Assembly: GCA_031411235.1 (NCBI GenBank) | Contig: JANOAR010000052.1 | Coordinates: forward strand, 1 to 64,000 | Source of the DNA: JANOAR01 sp031411235 | Lineage (GTDB): Bacteria; Verrucomicrobiota; Verrucomicrobiia; Verrucomicrobiales; Verrucomicrobiaceae | DNA: 64,000 nucleotides | Reading direction: 5' to 3' | Shown here: in pieces, positions 25,217 to 33,793 of the stretch | How positions within the stretch are numbered: position 1 is the stretch's first letter | Layout: each line of letters begins with the position of its first letter | Position numbers and translations under genes: made by a program | Notes under the pieces: generated by a model | The model's database searches: none | What the model was told of the DNA's origin: nothing | What the model saw: the letters and a program-made list of their open reading frames with translations, nothing else

Positions 25217-25252
25217 TATTGGCCTTCCGGTCTAGGACTTTCATCGGATACC
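25217..25252 (-). promoter_or_regulatory. 36-bp regulon element, copy E, upstream of the small ORF and hydroxylase
   Basis: Minus strand: begins TATCCGATGAAAGTCCTAGA and ends GGCCAATACC; AGTCA follows 30 bp later. It also lies 24 bp before the divergent kinase 2 start at 25276, so it may act on both. Confidence 0.75.
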
Positions 25253-25275
25253 GGTCGGCTTGATCCTGGGCTATT

Positions 25276-28137
25276 GTGTTACACATGCCTGCTCGCCTCT
25301 TTTTTGCTCTGACTCTGCTGTTGCTTCAGCAGGGACGTGTCTTGCGTGCGCAGATGACCTCTGTGTCAGAGGTCTTGGCTCTCGATGTGCGCCAGGTGGA
25401 GCATGTCTCTGTTCCGGTGAAGCTGAGTGGTGTGGCGGTGAATATCGGCGCGGGCAGCCAGCGCTTTCATCTGCACGATGGTGTGTCCAGCGTGCTCGTC
25501 GTGCCTAGTGCTGGCTTGTCTGCGGCGAGCCTGGGACAGGCGGTGGAAGTGATGGGCAACGTGGTCGTGGAAGTTCGCGGGGGAAGTTCACATCTCCAGG
25601 TGGTGGCTCAGTCCGTGACGGCGAGCGGAACGAAACCCTTGCCTGCGGCGAAGCCGATCAGCCTCAACACCCTGAACAGCTTCTCGCACTGGGATCAATG
25701 GGTCAGTGTGGAGGGTTACGTGCTGGACTGGAGTTACCGCAAACCGCTGCTCACGATCAAACTGGTGACACAGGAGAACTGGAGCACGGCCAAGGTGATC
25801 CTCGACGACCCGACAAAATTGCCTGCCAACCTGCATGGTGCGAAATTGCGGCTCACCGGCATCAACAGCGGAGACCCGACAGCGTTCGATGCGATGCAAG
25901 TCCCTGGCCTTGATCAACTGGAAGTGTTGGAGCTAGGCACCGCAGACATCTTTGACGCACCACTCGTCAGCATTGCCGACGTGAACAAGCGTGCCGTGGA
26001 AGGTGGCAAACGTCTGCGCGTGCGCGGCACGCTGGCGGCCACGATGGAGGAGCGCAAGTTCATCATCCAGGGCGAGGGCGGCGCGATGGTGGGCTACATG
26101 CTTCAGTCGCGTGGCTCAGAAGAAGCTGGCACCCTCTACGGCGATGCTGGCCAGTGGCCGAGCGTACAGCCGGGGGATGTCGTCGAACTCGTCGGCTCTG
26201 TCGTCAATCAATCCTCCATCATGCGCACCTATGGCCTGAGCTGGACTTATGTGCGTGTGGTCGGCAATGGCACAGTCCCCACGCCGGAAAAGGTCTCGAT
26301 TGAGCAACTGCTCAGCTATCGCAATGGCGACCACTGGGTGACCGTCGAAGCCACCGTCGGCGCGTGGATGTTCCAGCGAAACACCATGATGTATGTCGCC
26401 GCCGACCCTCATGCTGAGATCATCTTTGGAGTGCGAGGTACACCAGTGCCAGCCTCTTTCCCCATGGATTTGTATGGTGCTCGCGCTCGCTTCACGGGGA
26501 TCGCCAACAGCCTTAGCATCACCAGCTTGGGGTGCGATTTCATCGTCCCCAATCCGTCCTTCGTCGAGATACTCAAGCCGGGCCGGACGGATGCCTTCGA
26601 TGTGAAGGAACACACCGCATCCGACATTGTTAACGACCACTTTGCACCTGCCGAGCCTGTGAAAACGAAAGGTGTGGTGGTAGCACACGAAGGTGTGGCG
26701 CTCTATGTTCGCGGGGAAGGCGCGACTCTTTGTGCGGGCTTGCAGTTGCCGTGGAGTCGGCCCGCCAACACCTCCGGCATGTCTTTCGCGGATTGCGGCC
26801 CCCTGCCTGAAATCAAGGTGGGCGATAAGGTGGTAATCATGGGCATGCCCGTTCGCTCACCGACGAACCCATTTGATCTATCCAGCACGAATGTGCGCGT
26901 GCTTGGCCATCAAGACAAAGTGGAACCGACGACGACCACACTCACGCGCATCGCCAATGGCGAGCACACATCTGATCTCGTGCAGGTGCGCGGGCGGCTG
27001 CTAACTTGGCAAGTGGCTCCCTTGGGTGGCGGCAAGTGGCGCACCACTTTCCTCTTGAAGTCTGACGGCACGAAATTGACGGCCGTGCATCAGGGCACGG
27101 TGTTGCATCCCTTCGACACCCTGAGGCCCGATGACGACATTCTCATAGAAGCCGTGGTGGATCGCGCTACACCCCAGAGCCCTCGGCAACTGCATCTGCT
27201 CTCGCCCAGCGATGCCAAGTCGCTCGGCGTGTCAGCCGACATCATCAGTAAACGCCTGTGGATCTATGGTGGCGGCGCGTTGTCGTTGCTCGCCCTGTTC
27301 AGCGGCTGGATCGTCGCGCTGCGCAAGTCCAACCGCAGCAAGACCGAGATCGCCACCTTGCTCGAACAGCGCGTCAACGAACGCACCACCGAGCTGCGTC
27401 AGTCACAGGCGGAGCTGGGCAAGGCCCTCGAATACGAGCGCGAACTCAGTGAACTCAAAAGCCGTTTTGTCACCACGGTCAGCCATGAGTTTCGCACACC
27501 GCTGGGCATCATCATGTCCGCCGTCGAACTGATGCGGCACTACGATGAGAGGCTGCCCACCGAGCAGCGTCGTGAACTGTGCGATGACATTCACAGCTCG
27601 ACGCGATTGATGGCTGGACTGATGGAGCAAGTGCTGGTGCTTGGTCGTGTGGAAGCAGGCAAGCTAGGCTATCGGCCCGCAGCCATCGACATCGACACAC
27701 TCGCAGGCAAGCTCACGGATGAACCGCTCTCCGCAACGAATCGTCGCTGCCCGATTCATTGGCAGCCGCAGGGATCATTGGAAGGGGCGCGTGCGGATGA
27801 AGCCCTGCTGCGGCACATCTTTTCCAACTTGATCACCAATGCCGTGAAGTATTCGCCTGAAGGGATCGCAGTCGAATTCACGGCGCGGCGTGAGGGCGCG
27901 GATGCTGTCTTCCAAGTCATCGACCACGGCATCGGCATTCCTGCCAAAGATAGGGCGCACTTGTTCGAGGCCTTCCACCGGTGCAGCAACGTGGGCGAGA
28001 TCCCAGGCACGGGCCTTGGCCTCGTCATCGTGAAGCGCTGTGTGGAGCTGCACAACGGCACGATGGAGATGGACTCTGTAGTCGGCCACGGCACCACCTT
28101 CACCGTGCGTCTGCCATTGTTCGAGAGCAGCGTGTAG
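25276..28137 (+). CDS. Sensor histidine kinase 2 with six OB-fold-like periplasmic repeats
   Basis: 953 residues; the start could also be the ATG at 25285 (MPARLFFALTLLLLQQ signal). The periplasmic part (about 30-650) has six repeats of one plan: VKLSGVAVNI, VSVEGYVLDW, LRVRGTLAAT, VTVEATVGAW, VKTKGVVVAH and VQVRGRLLTW each open one, and each closes with a GDxVxxxG-like strand. Helix near 660-681, then coiled coil, HisKA (VSHEFRTPLG near 736), HATPase_c (NLITNAVKYS near 850, DHGIGIP near 886, GTGLGL near 912). C-terminal parts are much closer to kinase 1 than the periplasmic parts, so the sensor region was duplicated or contracted by repeat units. The regulator at 28730 is the natural partner. 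Confidence 0.9.
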   Translation: MLHMPARLFFALTLLLLQQGRVLRAQMTSVSEVLALDVRQVEHVSVPVKLSGVAVNIGAGSQRFHLHDGVSSVLVVPSAGLSAASLGQAVEVMGNVVVEVRGGSSHLQVVAQSVTASGTKPLPAAKPISLNTLNSFSHWDQWVSVEGYVLDWSYRKPLLTIKLVTQENWSTAKVILDDPTKLPANLHGAKLRLTGINSGDPTAFDAMQVPGLDQLEVLELGTADIFDAPLVSIADVNKRAVEGGKRLRVRGTLAATMEERKFIIQGEGGAMVGYMLQSRGSEEAGTLYGDAGQWPSVQPGDVVELVGSVVNQSSIMRTYGLSWTYVRVVGNGTVPTPEKVSIEQLLSYRNGDHWVTVEATVGAWMFQRNTMMYVAADPHAEIIFGVRGTPVPASFPMDLYGARARFTGIANSLSITSLGCDFIVPNPSFVEILKPGRTDAFDVKEHTASDIVNDHFAPAEPVKTKGVVVAHEGVALYVRGEGATLCAGLQLPWSRPANTSGMSFADCGPLPEIKVGDKVVIMGMPVRSPTNPFDLSSTNVRVLGHQDKVEPTTTTLTRIANGEHTSDLVQVRGRLLTWQVAPLGGGKWRTTFLLKSDGTKLTAVHQGTVLHPFDTLRPDDDILIEAVVDRATPQSPRQLHLLSPSDAKSLGVSADIISKRLWIYGGGALSLLALFSGWIVALRKSNRSKTEIATLLEQRVNERTTELRQSQAELGKALEYERELSELKSRFVTTVSHEFRTPLGIIMSAVELMRHYDERLPTEQRRELCDDIHSSTRLMAGLMEQVLVLGRVEAGKLGYRPAAIDIDTLAGKLTDEPLSATNRRCPIHWQPQGSLEGARADEALLRHIFSNLITNAVKYSPEGIAVEFTARREGADAVFQVIDHGIGIPAKDRAHLFEAFHRCSNVGEIPGTGLGLVIVKRCVELHNGTMEMDSVVGHGTTFTVRLPLFESSV

Positions 28138-28206
28138 GCGCGTTCGCCAGAACGCGGTCTGGGACGCTGCAAACACACTCCCGTGCTCTGGCGAGCACGC
28201 TTACAC
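28132..28206. terminator. Inverted repeat between two convergent stops (bidirectional terminator-like, REP-related)
   Basis: Arms 28132-28157 and 28181-28206 (26 bp, five mismatches) include the stop codons of kinase 2 and the globin, so both genes end inside the same hairpin. The core GCGTTCGCCAGAACGCGG is the REP-like motif of 8997 and 47761. Confidence 0.65.
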
Positions 28207-28638
28207 AGCTACTTGCACCTTCAGCGCTTGCTCTTCTGTCGCGCCCTTCATCATCAGCGTCTGCACCGCGGTGTAGAGCGCAACCCAGGCCGCTCGCACC
28301 TCCGGCGTGAATTGTTTGCCCAGCACCTCGCCTAGCATGTCCAGCAGCGCCTGGCCCACAGTCGCATAATGCGCATCCTTCACGCCGTAGCCGAGATGCC
28401 GCGCACCCATAGCTCGCAATTCCATGTCGAGACCCACAGGCCGCTCCAGCATGGCGATCAGAACGCCTAGCATCTCCAGCAGCTTGCGCGATTGGTCTTC
28501 GATGTTGGTGGTGAAGAGCGGACGCAGCGAAGGGTCGATCTCAAACAGCCGTCGATAGAAAATCAGCGCGGCCACGTGATCATGGCGCGACAGCTCGGCG
28601 AAAGATTTGCGGATGAGATGTACTTGCTCAGGACTCAT
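28201..28638 (-). CDS. Bacterial globin (Vgb / flavohaemoglobin-type domain)
   Basis: 145 residues from the ATG at 28638, chosen because MSPEQVHLIRKSFAEL is the standard globin beginning and the in-frame upstream extension crosses the palindrome at 28672. Helices include FYRRLFEIDPSLRPLF (B/C/CD) and GARHLGYGVKDAHYATVGQALL (F/G), where the His of ARHLGYG is the expected proximal haem ligand. Without a reductase domain it resembles single-domain Vitreoscilla-type haemoglobins, which bind O2 or NO. It shares a promoter region with the divergent response regulator and the perfect palindrome there, hinting that O2/NO or redox state is part of the regulon's signal. Confidence 0.88.
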   Translation of the reverse strand: MSPEQVHLIRKSFAELSRHDHVAALIFYRRLFEIDPSLRPLFTTNIEDQSRKLLEMLGVLIAMLERPVGLDMELRAMGARHLGYGVKDAHYATVGQALLDMLGEVLGKQFTPEVRAAWVALYTAVQTLMMKGATEEQALKVQVAV

Positions 28639-28671
28639 GACTTGAGCTAACGATAGGCTCCCTCTCTTGCC

Positions 28672-28691
28672 TATCCGACTTTCGTCGGATA
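28672..28691. promoter_or_regulatory. Perfect palindrome of the regulon core between globin and response regulator
   Basis: TATCCGAC-TTTC-GTCGGATA: 8-bp perfect arms, 4-bp spacer. Read toward the globin, the first 14 bp (TATCCGACGAAAGT) match the start of the 36-bp elements exactly. It is 34 bp before the globin start and 39 bp before the regulator start, ideally placed for autoregulation. Confidence 0.7.
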
Positions 28692-28729
28692 GCGCATTCC
28701 TGCCAACACTCCCCAGCCTCTCCTGAAAT

Positions 28730-29383
28730 ATGGCTAAAAAAATCCTCATCATCGAAGACCAAGCCCCCATGCGGCGCAATGTAGCGCTCATGTTGCAACT
28801 CGAAGGCTATGAAACTTGCGTGGCCGAGAATGGCCGCATCGGCGTCGAAGTCGCGCGCAGAGAGAAGCCTGACCTCGTGCTGTGCGACGTGATGATGCCT
28901 GAACTAGATGGCTACGGCGTTGTGCAGGCCCTGCGAGGAGACCCGGCCTTCGCCACCACGCCTTTCATCTTCCTCACCGCTAAAAGCGATCGTAACGATG
29001 TGCGCATCGGCATGAACTTTGGTGCGGATGACTACCTTACCAAACCCATCGTCCAAGAAGAACTCATGGCCGCCGTGCGCTCGCGTTTGGATCGCGCTGG
29101 GGCGGTGCAGCAGGTCATCGATAAGGCGGGGACTTTCACGCTCGACTTCGACAACATAGAGCCTCTGCAAACCGCCTTCGGCCTTACGCCGCGTGAATCC
29201 GAAGTGCTCGCCTGGGTGGCTCAGGGTAAAGGCAATGCCGACATCGGCATCCTGCTTGGCATGACCGAGCGCACGGCCAAGCAGCATGTCAGCGCCTGCT
29301 TTCAAAAGATGGGCGCTGAGAATCGCAGCACGGCAACGCTCATGGCCGTGGAAGTGCTGTCCGGTCAACGTCGTGGTTCATGA
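28730..29383 (+). CDS. Response regulator, REC plus LuxR-type helix-turn-helix
   Basis: 217 residues. REC domain about 1-125: acidic pair E9/D10, phosphorylation site D53 in LVLCDVMMPE, Lys in YLTKPI near 105. LuxR/NarL HTH about 150-212 (LTPRESEVLAWVAQGKGNAD, MTERTAKQHVSACFQKMGAENRSTA). The partner is presumably one or both histidine kinases upstream (no other RR here). NarL-type regulators bind inverted or direct repeats as dimers, fitting the TATCCGAC-n4-GTCGGATA palindrome in its own promoter. The Gln/Lys-rich HTH tail (QRRGS) ends the protein. Confidence 0.93.
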   Translation: MAKKILIIEDQAPMRRNVALMLQLEGYETCVAENGRIGVEVARREKPDLVLCDVMMPELDGYGVVQALRGDPAFATTPFIFLTAKSDRNDVRIGMNFGADDYLTKPIVQEELMAAVRSRLDRAGAVQQVIDKAGTFTLDFDNIEPLQTAFGLTPRESEVLAWVAQGKGNADIGILLGMTERTAKQHVSACFQKMGAENRSTATLMAVEVLSGQRRGS

Positions 29384-29459
29384 CACGGCAATAAATGCAG
29401 CGAGGTGAAGGATTTGCTTGGCCCAAGGTTGAGTTACCTGCACTCATCATCACAAAATC

Positions 29460-29669
29460 ATGAACCAAGGTACCAAACGTTCTGTTCTTCGCTGGATTCA
29501 CATCATCTTTGCCCTTCCGTTACTCGGCTACATCTATGGCCCACCTTCGGAAACTCTGCAATACCTCCCCTTTTTTCGGTGGGTCTATCTTCCCATAGTT
29601 ATCCTTTCGGGATTTTGGATGTGGAAAGGTGATGCCCTTCGACGACTTATTTCAAAAAAATCAGACTAA
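29460..29669 (+). CDS. Small two-helix membrane protein
   Basis: 69 residues with segments RWIHIIFALPLLGYIYG and WVYLPIVILSGFWMW, a charged end (KGDALRRLISKKSD) and conserved-looking Pro/Gly residues. Similar short proteins occur in Bacteroidota and Verrucomicrobiota without function. Base composition is lower in GC than most of the window, like the next gene. Begins 77 bp after the response regulator, so readthrough is possible. Confidence 0.65.
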   Translation: MNQGTKRSVLRWIHIIFALPLLGYIYGPPSETLQYLPFFRWVYLPIVILSGFWMWKGDALRRLISKKSD

Positions 29670-29715
29670 TCGAGATTAACCCTTCACACGACACAGCATC
29701 AAACAGGAAACCTCT

Positions 29716-30288
29716 ATGAAAGGCAATCAAACAAGACAGAAGTTGTCACCAGACCAACGTGAAAAACTGCTCAGTACATTGAGAGCCCGTTTTGAGAAAC
29801 ATATGAACCGCCACAAGGGGCTTGAATGGGCTAAGTTGCACGCAAAGCTGGAAGCAAATGCCGATAAACTGTGGTCTCTCCACGAGATGGAAACAACGGG
29901 CGGTGAACCGGATGTGGTGGGCCATGATCAAAAGACGGGCGAGTATCTCTTTTTCGACTGTTCAGCAGAAAGTCCTAAAGGCCGAGTTAGTGTTTGTTAC
30001 GACCGTGAAGGGCTGGATTCGAGGAAAGAACATAAGCCAAAAAATAACGCGATGGATATGGCGGCAGCCATGGGCATTGAGCTTTTAACAGAAGAACAAT
30101 ATCGAGAGCTTCAGAAACTTGGAGAGTTCGATACAAAGACGTCGAGCTGGGTGAAGGCACCGGCTGATATTAGAAAACTCGGCGGTGCCCTCTTTGGGGA
30201 TCGCCGCTTCGGCCATGTCTTCATCTACCACAACGGGGCGCAGTCGTATTATAGCGCCAGGGCATTCCGTGGCTCGCTAAAGGTCTAG
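29716..30288 (+). CDS. DUF4256 family protein
   Basis: 190 residues, soluble. Characteristic stretches are LSPDQREKLLSTLRARFEKH, HKGLEWAKLHAKLEANADKLW, METTGGEPDVVGHDQKTGEY, FFDCSAESPKGRVSVCYDRE, AMGIELLTEEQYRELQKLGE and GGALFGDRRFGHVFIYHNGAQSYYSARAFRG, the DUF4256 pattern at full length. No known reaction. The gene and the one before it are AT-richer than their neighbours and use A/T-ending codons more often, which fits recent acquisition. An RBS-like AGGAAACC stands before the start. Confidence 0.9.
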   Translation: MKGNQTRQKLSPDQREKLLSTLRARFEKHMNRHKGLEWAKLHAKLEANADKLWSLHEMETTGGEPDVVGHDQKTGEYLFFDCSAESPKGRVSVCYDREGLDSRKEHKPKNNAMDMAAAMGIELLTEEQYRELQKLGEFDTKTSSWVKAPADIRKLGGALFGDRRFGHVFIYHNGAQSYYSARAFRGSLKV

Positions 30289-30297
30289 CAAGCGGGC

Positions 30298-32411
30298 TCA
30301 GTAGTACACGGTGAAGGACATGGAGCCCAGGGAATAGTGCGACTGGCGAAGTCGCTCATCGGCACCTGCCACAGCGCTGGGGTTGCTCCCAGGTTTCTGC
30401 GTTGGCAATGGCGCGATAGCGGTGATGCGCCCCTGACTCGCCGCTTCCTTTGCCCAGGCATCCGCGCTGGTGGCGTCGATGGAGCGCCAGCGCCCGACGA
30501 GCTGGTTGGCTGCGTCTTGGCGAACACGGGGCTCAGAGATGAGGGTGACGAGCGCGGCAGCAAGCTTGGGATTGGGCTCACTTTTGTTCATCTGGCCGGA
30601 AACAAGGCCGCTGAGCATGACATCCAAGCGTGATCCTGGCGCTGTGGATGTAGCCCAAGTCAAAGCTTCTGTGGGATGCACCAGCGACATCTTGGTGGCG
30701 ATTCTTTGCAGCACTGAATCACCCACGGCAGAGGGTTGCGACATGGCCAGGTGGCGGCTGCCACGGCATCTTTACTGGCTCATAGGAGGGCGAGGTCGGT
30801 GACGATGGTGGGCGACAGCTCACTGACGTGTTGCTGAAGGTAGGCGCTGGCCTCAGAGGGGCGTTTGCCCATCCAGGTGCTGTAAATGCTGCGCTCGGCG
30901 AGGCTACGAGCGGTCTCGTCGGTGAGGCTAGCGGCATAGTGAAAAGCGGCGGGGGGATCGCTGACGGCGAGGTACGCGGCGATGGTGCTGCTGGCGCGGA
31001 TGCGGGTATCCGGGCTCTGGATTTCGCCGATGGTAAACTGTGCTGCGGCAGGATCGATCTTCACTTGGGCGATGACGTAGCCGAGCCAGCTCTGATCGCG
31101 CACAAGCGGATCGCGGAGGCGGCGAATGCTGGCGGGCGACTGCGCGAGAGCCGCTGGAGTTTTCAAGGAATCGGCCACGAGATCGGCCCAGTCCGTGCTT
31201 TTTAGCTTCTTGTAGGGCAGCAACTGCGCAAGATCAGCCAGCTCGGCCCAGCCAGTGCCGGGCTTCACGTCGAGGCGTAGATAGATGTCGAGGTAGGGCA
31301 GCAGGGCTTCGTCGGGCTGCTGCTTGGCCCAGGTGATGAAGCCCTTCGTGTCATGCTGGAGCTACACGCGATAGGCTTGTTGGAGAAAGGCTTTCCGCAC
31401 GACGGCATCGCTGCTGGTGAGCCCTGCGCTGGCGGCTTGCGGGCCATTTGCCTTTGTCCACGTTTCGATGAGGCTCGTCGCATAAGCCGTGGGATCGACG
31501 GCGAGCAGTACCTTGTATAATGCCCAGGCTTGGGGGCCGTCTTTAGCAGCGATGGTGGCTAGGGCCGAACTCATATCACTGCTGAAACGGCGCAGCGCGG
31601 GCTCCTTGGCAAGCCAGTCGATGGCGCTGCCTGGATCTTCGCGGGCGAGGCGGCGCAAGGTATTGCCCAGGGCTGTATCGCGAGTGCTGGAGGCTGGCAG
31701 CGCGAGCAGCATTCGCAGCGCGGTTTCGGCGGGCAGCTTATCGAGTGCTTCGCTGTGTTTGCGCATGGCGGCATCCCTCGCTGGGCCAGCGGCGGTGGCG
31801 AGCGTTTTGCGCAGCGCCTCGGCGAGCGAAGCCGGAGAGCTGGCAGTAGTGACCGCGATGGGCTTGCGGGATGCGTGCGCTGGCGGACTGGTAGGACTGG
31901 CGGTAGTAGTCATAGGAAAGGCAGAGTGCCAAGCCTTGGCAAGCGACTCGGGCCATGCGGTGATGCCGAAGCCGAGGGCAAAGGTTGCGCCCAGCAGTGC
32001 GAGTCGGATGAGGGTGGGATCAGCGCGAGCAGCGTCGAAGATGATGTTGTAAAGCACCGTGTCCCGGCGCTTTGTTGTCGAGTCGCTGACGATGCGTAGC
32101 GCCAGCACGGCATCGTGGGAGACGAGCGCTCGCGCCCATTCGAGGCTGAGGCCGAGGTCATCGCTCGCGAGAGCTTTACGCAGTTCGGCCTCGCAGTGTG
32201 GGACTGAGAATGCGGCCTTGTCGCTGCTCGACTTGGCCGTGGCTAGTGCTGAGCCATCGCCCACAGCTATGCTAGTGGTCGCGGCTGGCAGGCCGAGCAA
32301 ACTCGCGTCAGGAGTCCTATCGTGACCCGCGCTACGCCACGCCCAACCACAGCCGCAGCCTGCGATGAGGCCCAGCGTGGGCCATAGCCATGTCTTCAAT
32401 GTCATCTGCAT
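30298..32411 (-). pseudogene. Broken alpha-solenoid (HEAT/TPR-like) gene
   Basis: From an ATG at 32411 (MQMTLKTWLWPTLGLIAG, a membrane anchor) a frame of repeated DP-x-x-A-x-xW motifs runs to an in-frame TAG at 31362-31364. The same frame then continues without a new start (LQHDTKGFITWAKQQPDEAL...) to a TGA at 30780, and a few codons later coding sense resumes in another frame (MSQPSAVGDSVLQRIATKMS, ending at 30298). So one gene carries an amber stop, an opal stop and a frameshift. Repeats such as RLAREDPGSAIDWLAKEPAL, TWAKQQPDEALLPYLDI, EALTWATSTAPGSRLDVM show the shared solenoid plan. Family members are otherwise about 650-700 residues. Confidence 0.7.
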
Positions 32412-32539
32412 GGCCACCTGGATAACATGGAGCAACCTATCAAAGCAATGCATGAATGCGGGCTATGGGCCTGCCGACAAGTGCTGTGTGAGACGCTGAG
32501 AGCTTGACGGTGGGCACGTCATGCCCCTAGGCTAGTCGC

Positions 32540-33376
32540 ATGAGACTGCCAATGGTTCTACTCCTCTGCACCAGCGCCTGGGCGCTGGCAGCGCTACCCT
32601 TGTCTCTGCCGACTCTGACGACGACCAATGGCCAGTTTTACAAAGACGTGACCCTCGTGAAGCTCGAAAAAGCGGCGGTGAAAATGGTGCATTCCGGTGG
32701 GATAGCACGCTTGGAGTTAACAGACTTGCCCACCGATATTTTAGATAAAGTCGGCATCAGCACCGCCGAGGCTACCGAGGCCAAGCGCAGTGCTGACTTG
32801 GCAAAACTAACAGCCATCGCCGCGAGCAAAGACCTAGCCATAGCCCGCGCCAAACTGCGCAAGCGCCGGGCCAAACTCGAGTGGGTATCGCTTACGGTCA
32901 CCATGGACGGGCTGAATGGTGCGCTCGGCATGGATGGTGGCAGACCAGCCTGTGTGCTGGGACTGCTGGGCTTCCCCAAAGGCCACAAGTACGAAGGCAT
33001 GGCGTGGAAAGATGGCTCCATCAAGTTTGGTAGCACCAGCTATGCGCTCTTCGTGCCAGAGACCGATGCGGGTCTGCGCCCGCCAGCCGAGGCCTTATCC
33101 AGTTCTGAAAATGATGCTTGGGAAGGAGCCTTCGACATCTCACGTCGCCGATCCCGGCTCATCGCAAGCGGTGCCAAAACAGAGCAATGGCGCTTCAAGA
33201 TCACCGACGCCTGCTTCAATGGCGGATTGGCCATTCGTGAAGGCTCCGTGTGGGCGTGGCTCGTCGGCCCTATCGGCTGCAAAAGGGATGACCTTATCGG
33301 CCCTATCGACGTGTGGGCCGATGGGACATGGGAAGCCGATGGCAAGGTGTATCAACGCTACGTGACCTTGAAATAA
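32540..33376 (+). CDS. Secreted hypothetical protein
   Basis: 278 residues with a signal peptide (MRLPMVLLLCTSAWALA). The start of the mature protein, LTTTNGQFYKDVTLVKLEKAAVKMVHSGGIARLELTDLP, is a pattern common in verrucomicrobial proteins with a small beta-barrel domain; a short helical spacer (about 75-110) leads to a second globular part (about 115-278) with YALFVPETDAGLRPPAEALSS and GPIDVWADGTWEADGKVYQRY. No known function. Confidence 0.75.
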   Translation: MRLPMVLLLCTSAWALAALPLSLPTLTTTNGQFYKDVTLVKLEKAAVKMVHSGGIARLELTDLPTDILDKVGISTAEATEAKRSADLAKLTAIAASKDLAIARAKLRKRRAKLEWVSLTVTMDGLNGALGMDGGRPACVLGLLGFPKGHKYEGMAWKDGSIKFGSTSYALFVPETDAGLRPPAEALSSSENDAWEGAFDISRRRSRLIASGAKTEQWRFKITDACFNGGLAIREGSVWAWLVGPIGCKRDDLIGPIDVWADGTWEADGKVYQRYVTLK

Positions 33377-33435
33377 CGAGTGCTCGAGTGGCCTTGAGCG
33401 AGGTGTTATTAGCGGCTTCACCCCCTTAAAAACAA

Positions 33436-33463
33436 ACGGCTCAAGGCGGGAAGCCTTGAGCCG

Positions 33464-33464
<1 letters not shown>
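33436..33464 (-). terminator. Terminator of the tRNA-Pro gene
   Basis: ACGGCTCAAGGC and GCCTTGAGCCGT form a 12-bp perfect stem with a five-base loop on the minus strand, directly at the 3' end of the tRNA, followed by TTGTTTTTAA. Confidence 0.85.
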
Positions 33465-33540
<76 letters not shown>

Positions 33541-33793
33541 CCGGTTTTGGCGAGGCCGGATAGTGGCGAGTCGGGCGAGGGTGGCAAGCGGCAAATTGCA
33601 CAATGCACGACCTTGAACGTATCGGGGCAGCTACCATTCGGCAGGCTCAGCGTGCGATGGGCATACAGGGCCATTCATCTAGATTCAACCGTCGCAAAGG
33701 CTGGATCATCGCCCGCTCACATCCATGACGATTTCTCCTCGCGTCATCTCATTGTGATGAGACATTTTGCACAACCTCCCCCACGCTAAGTTT

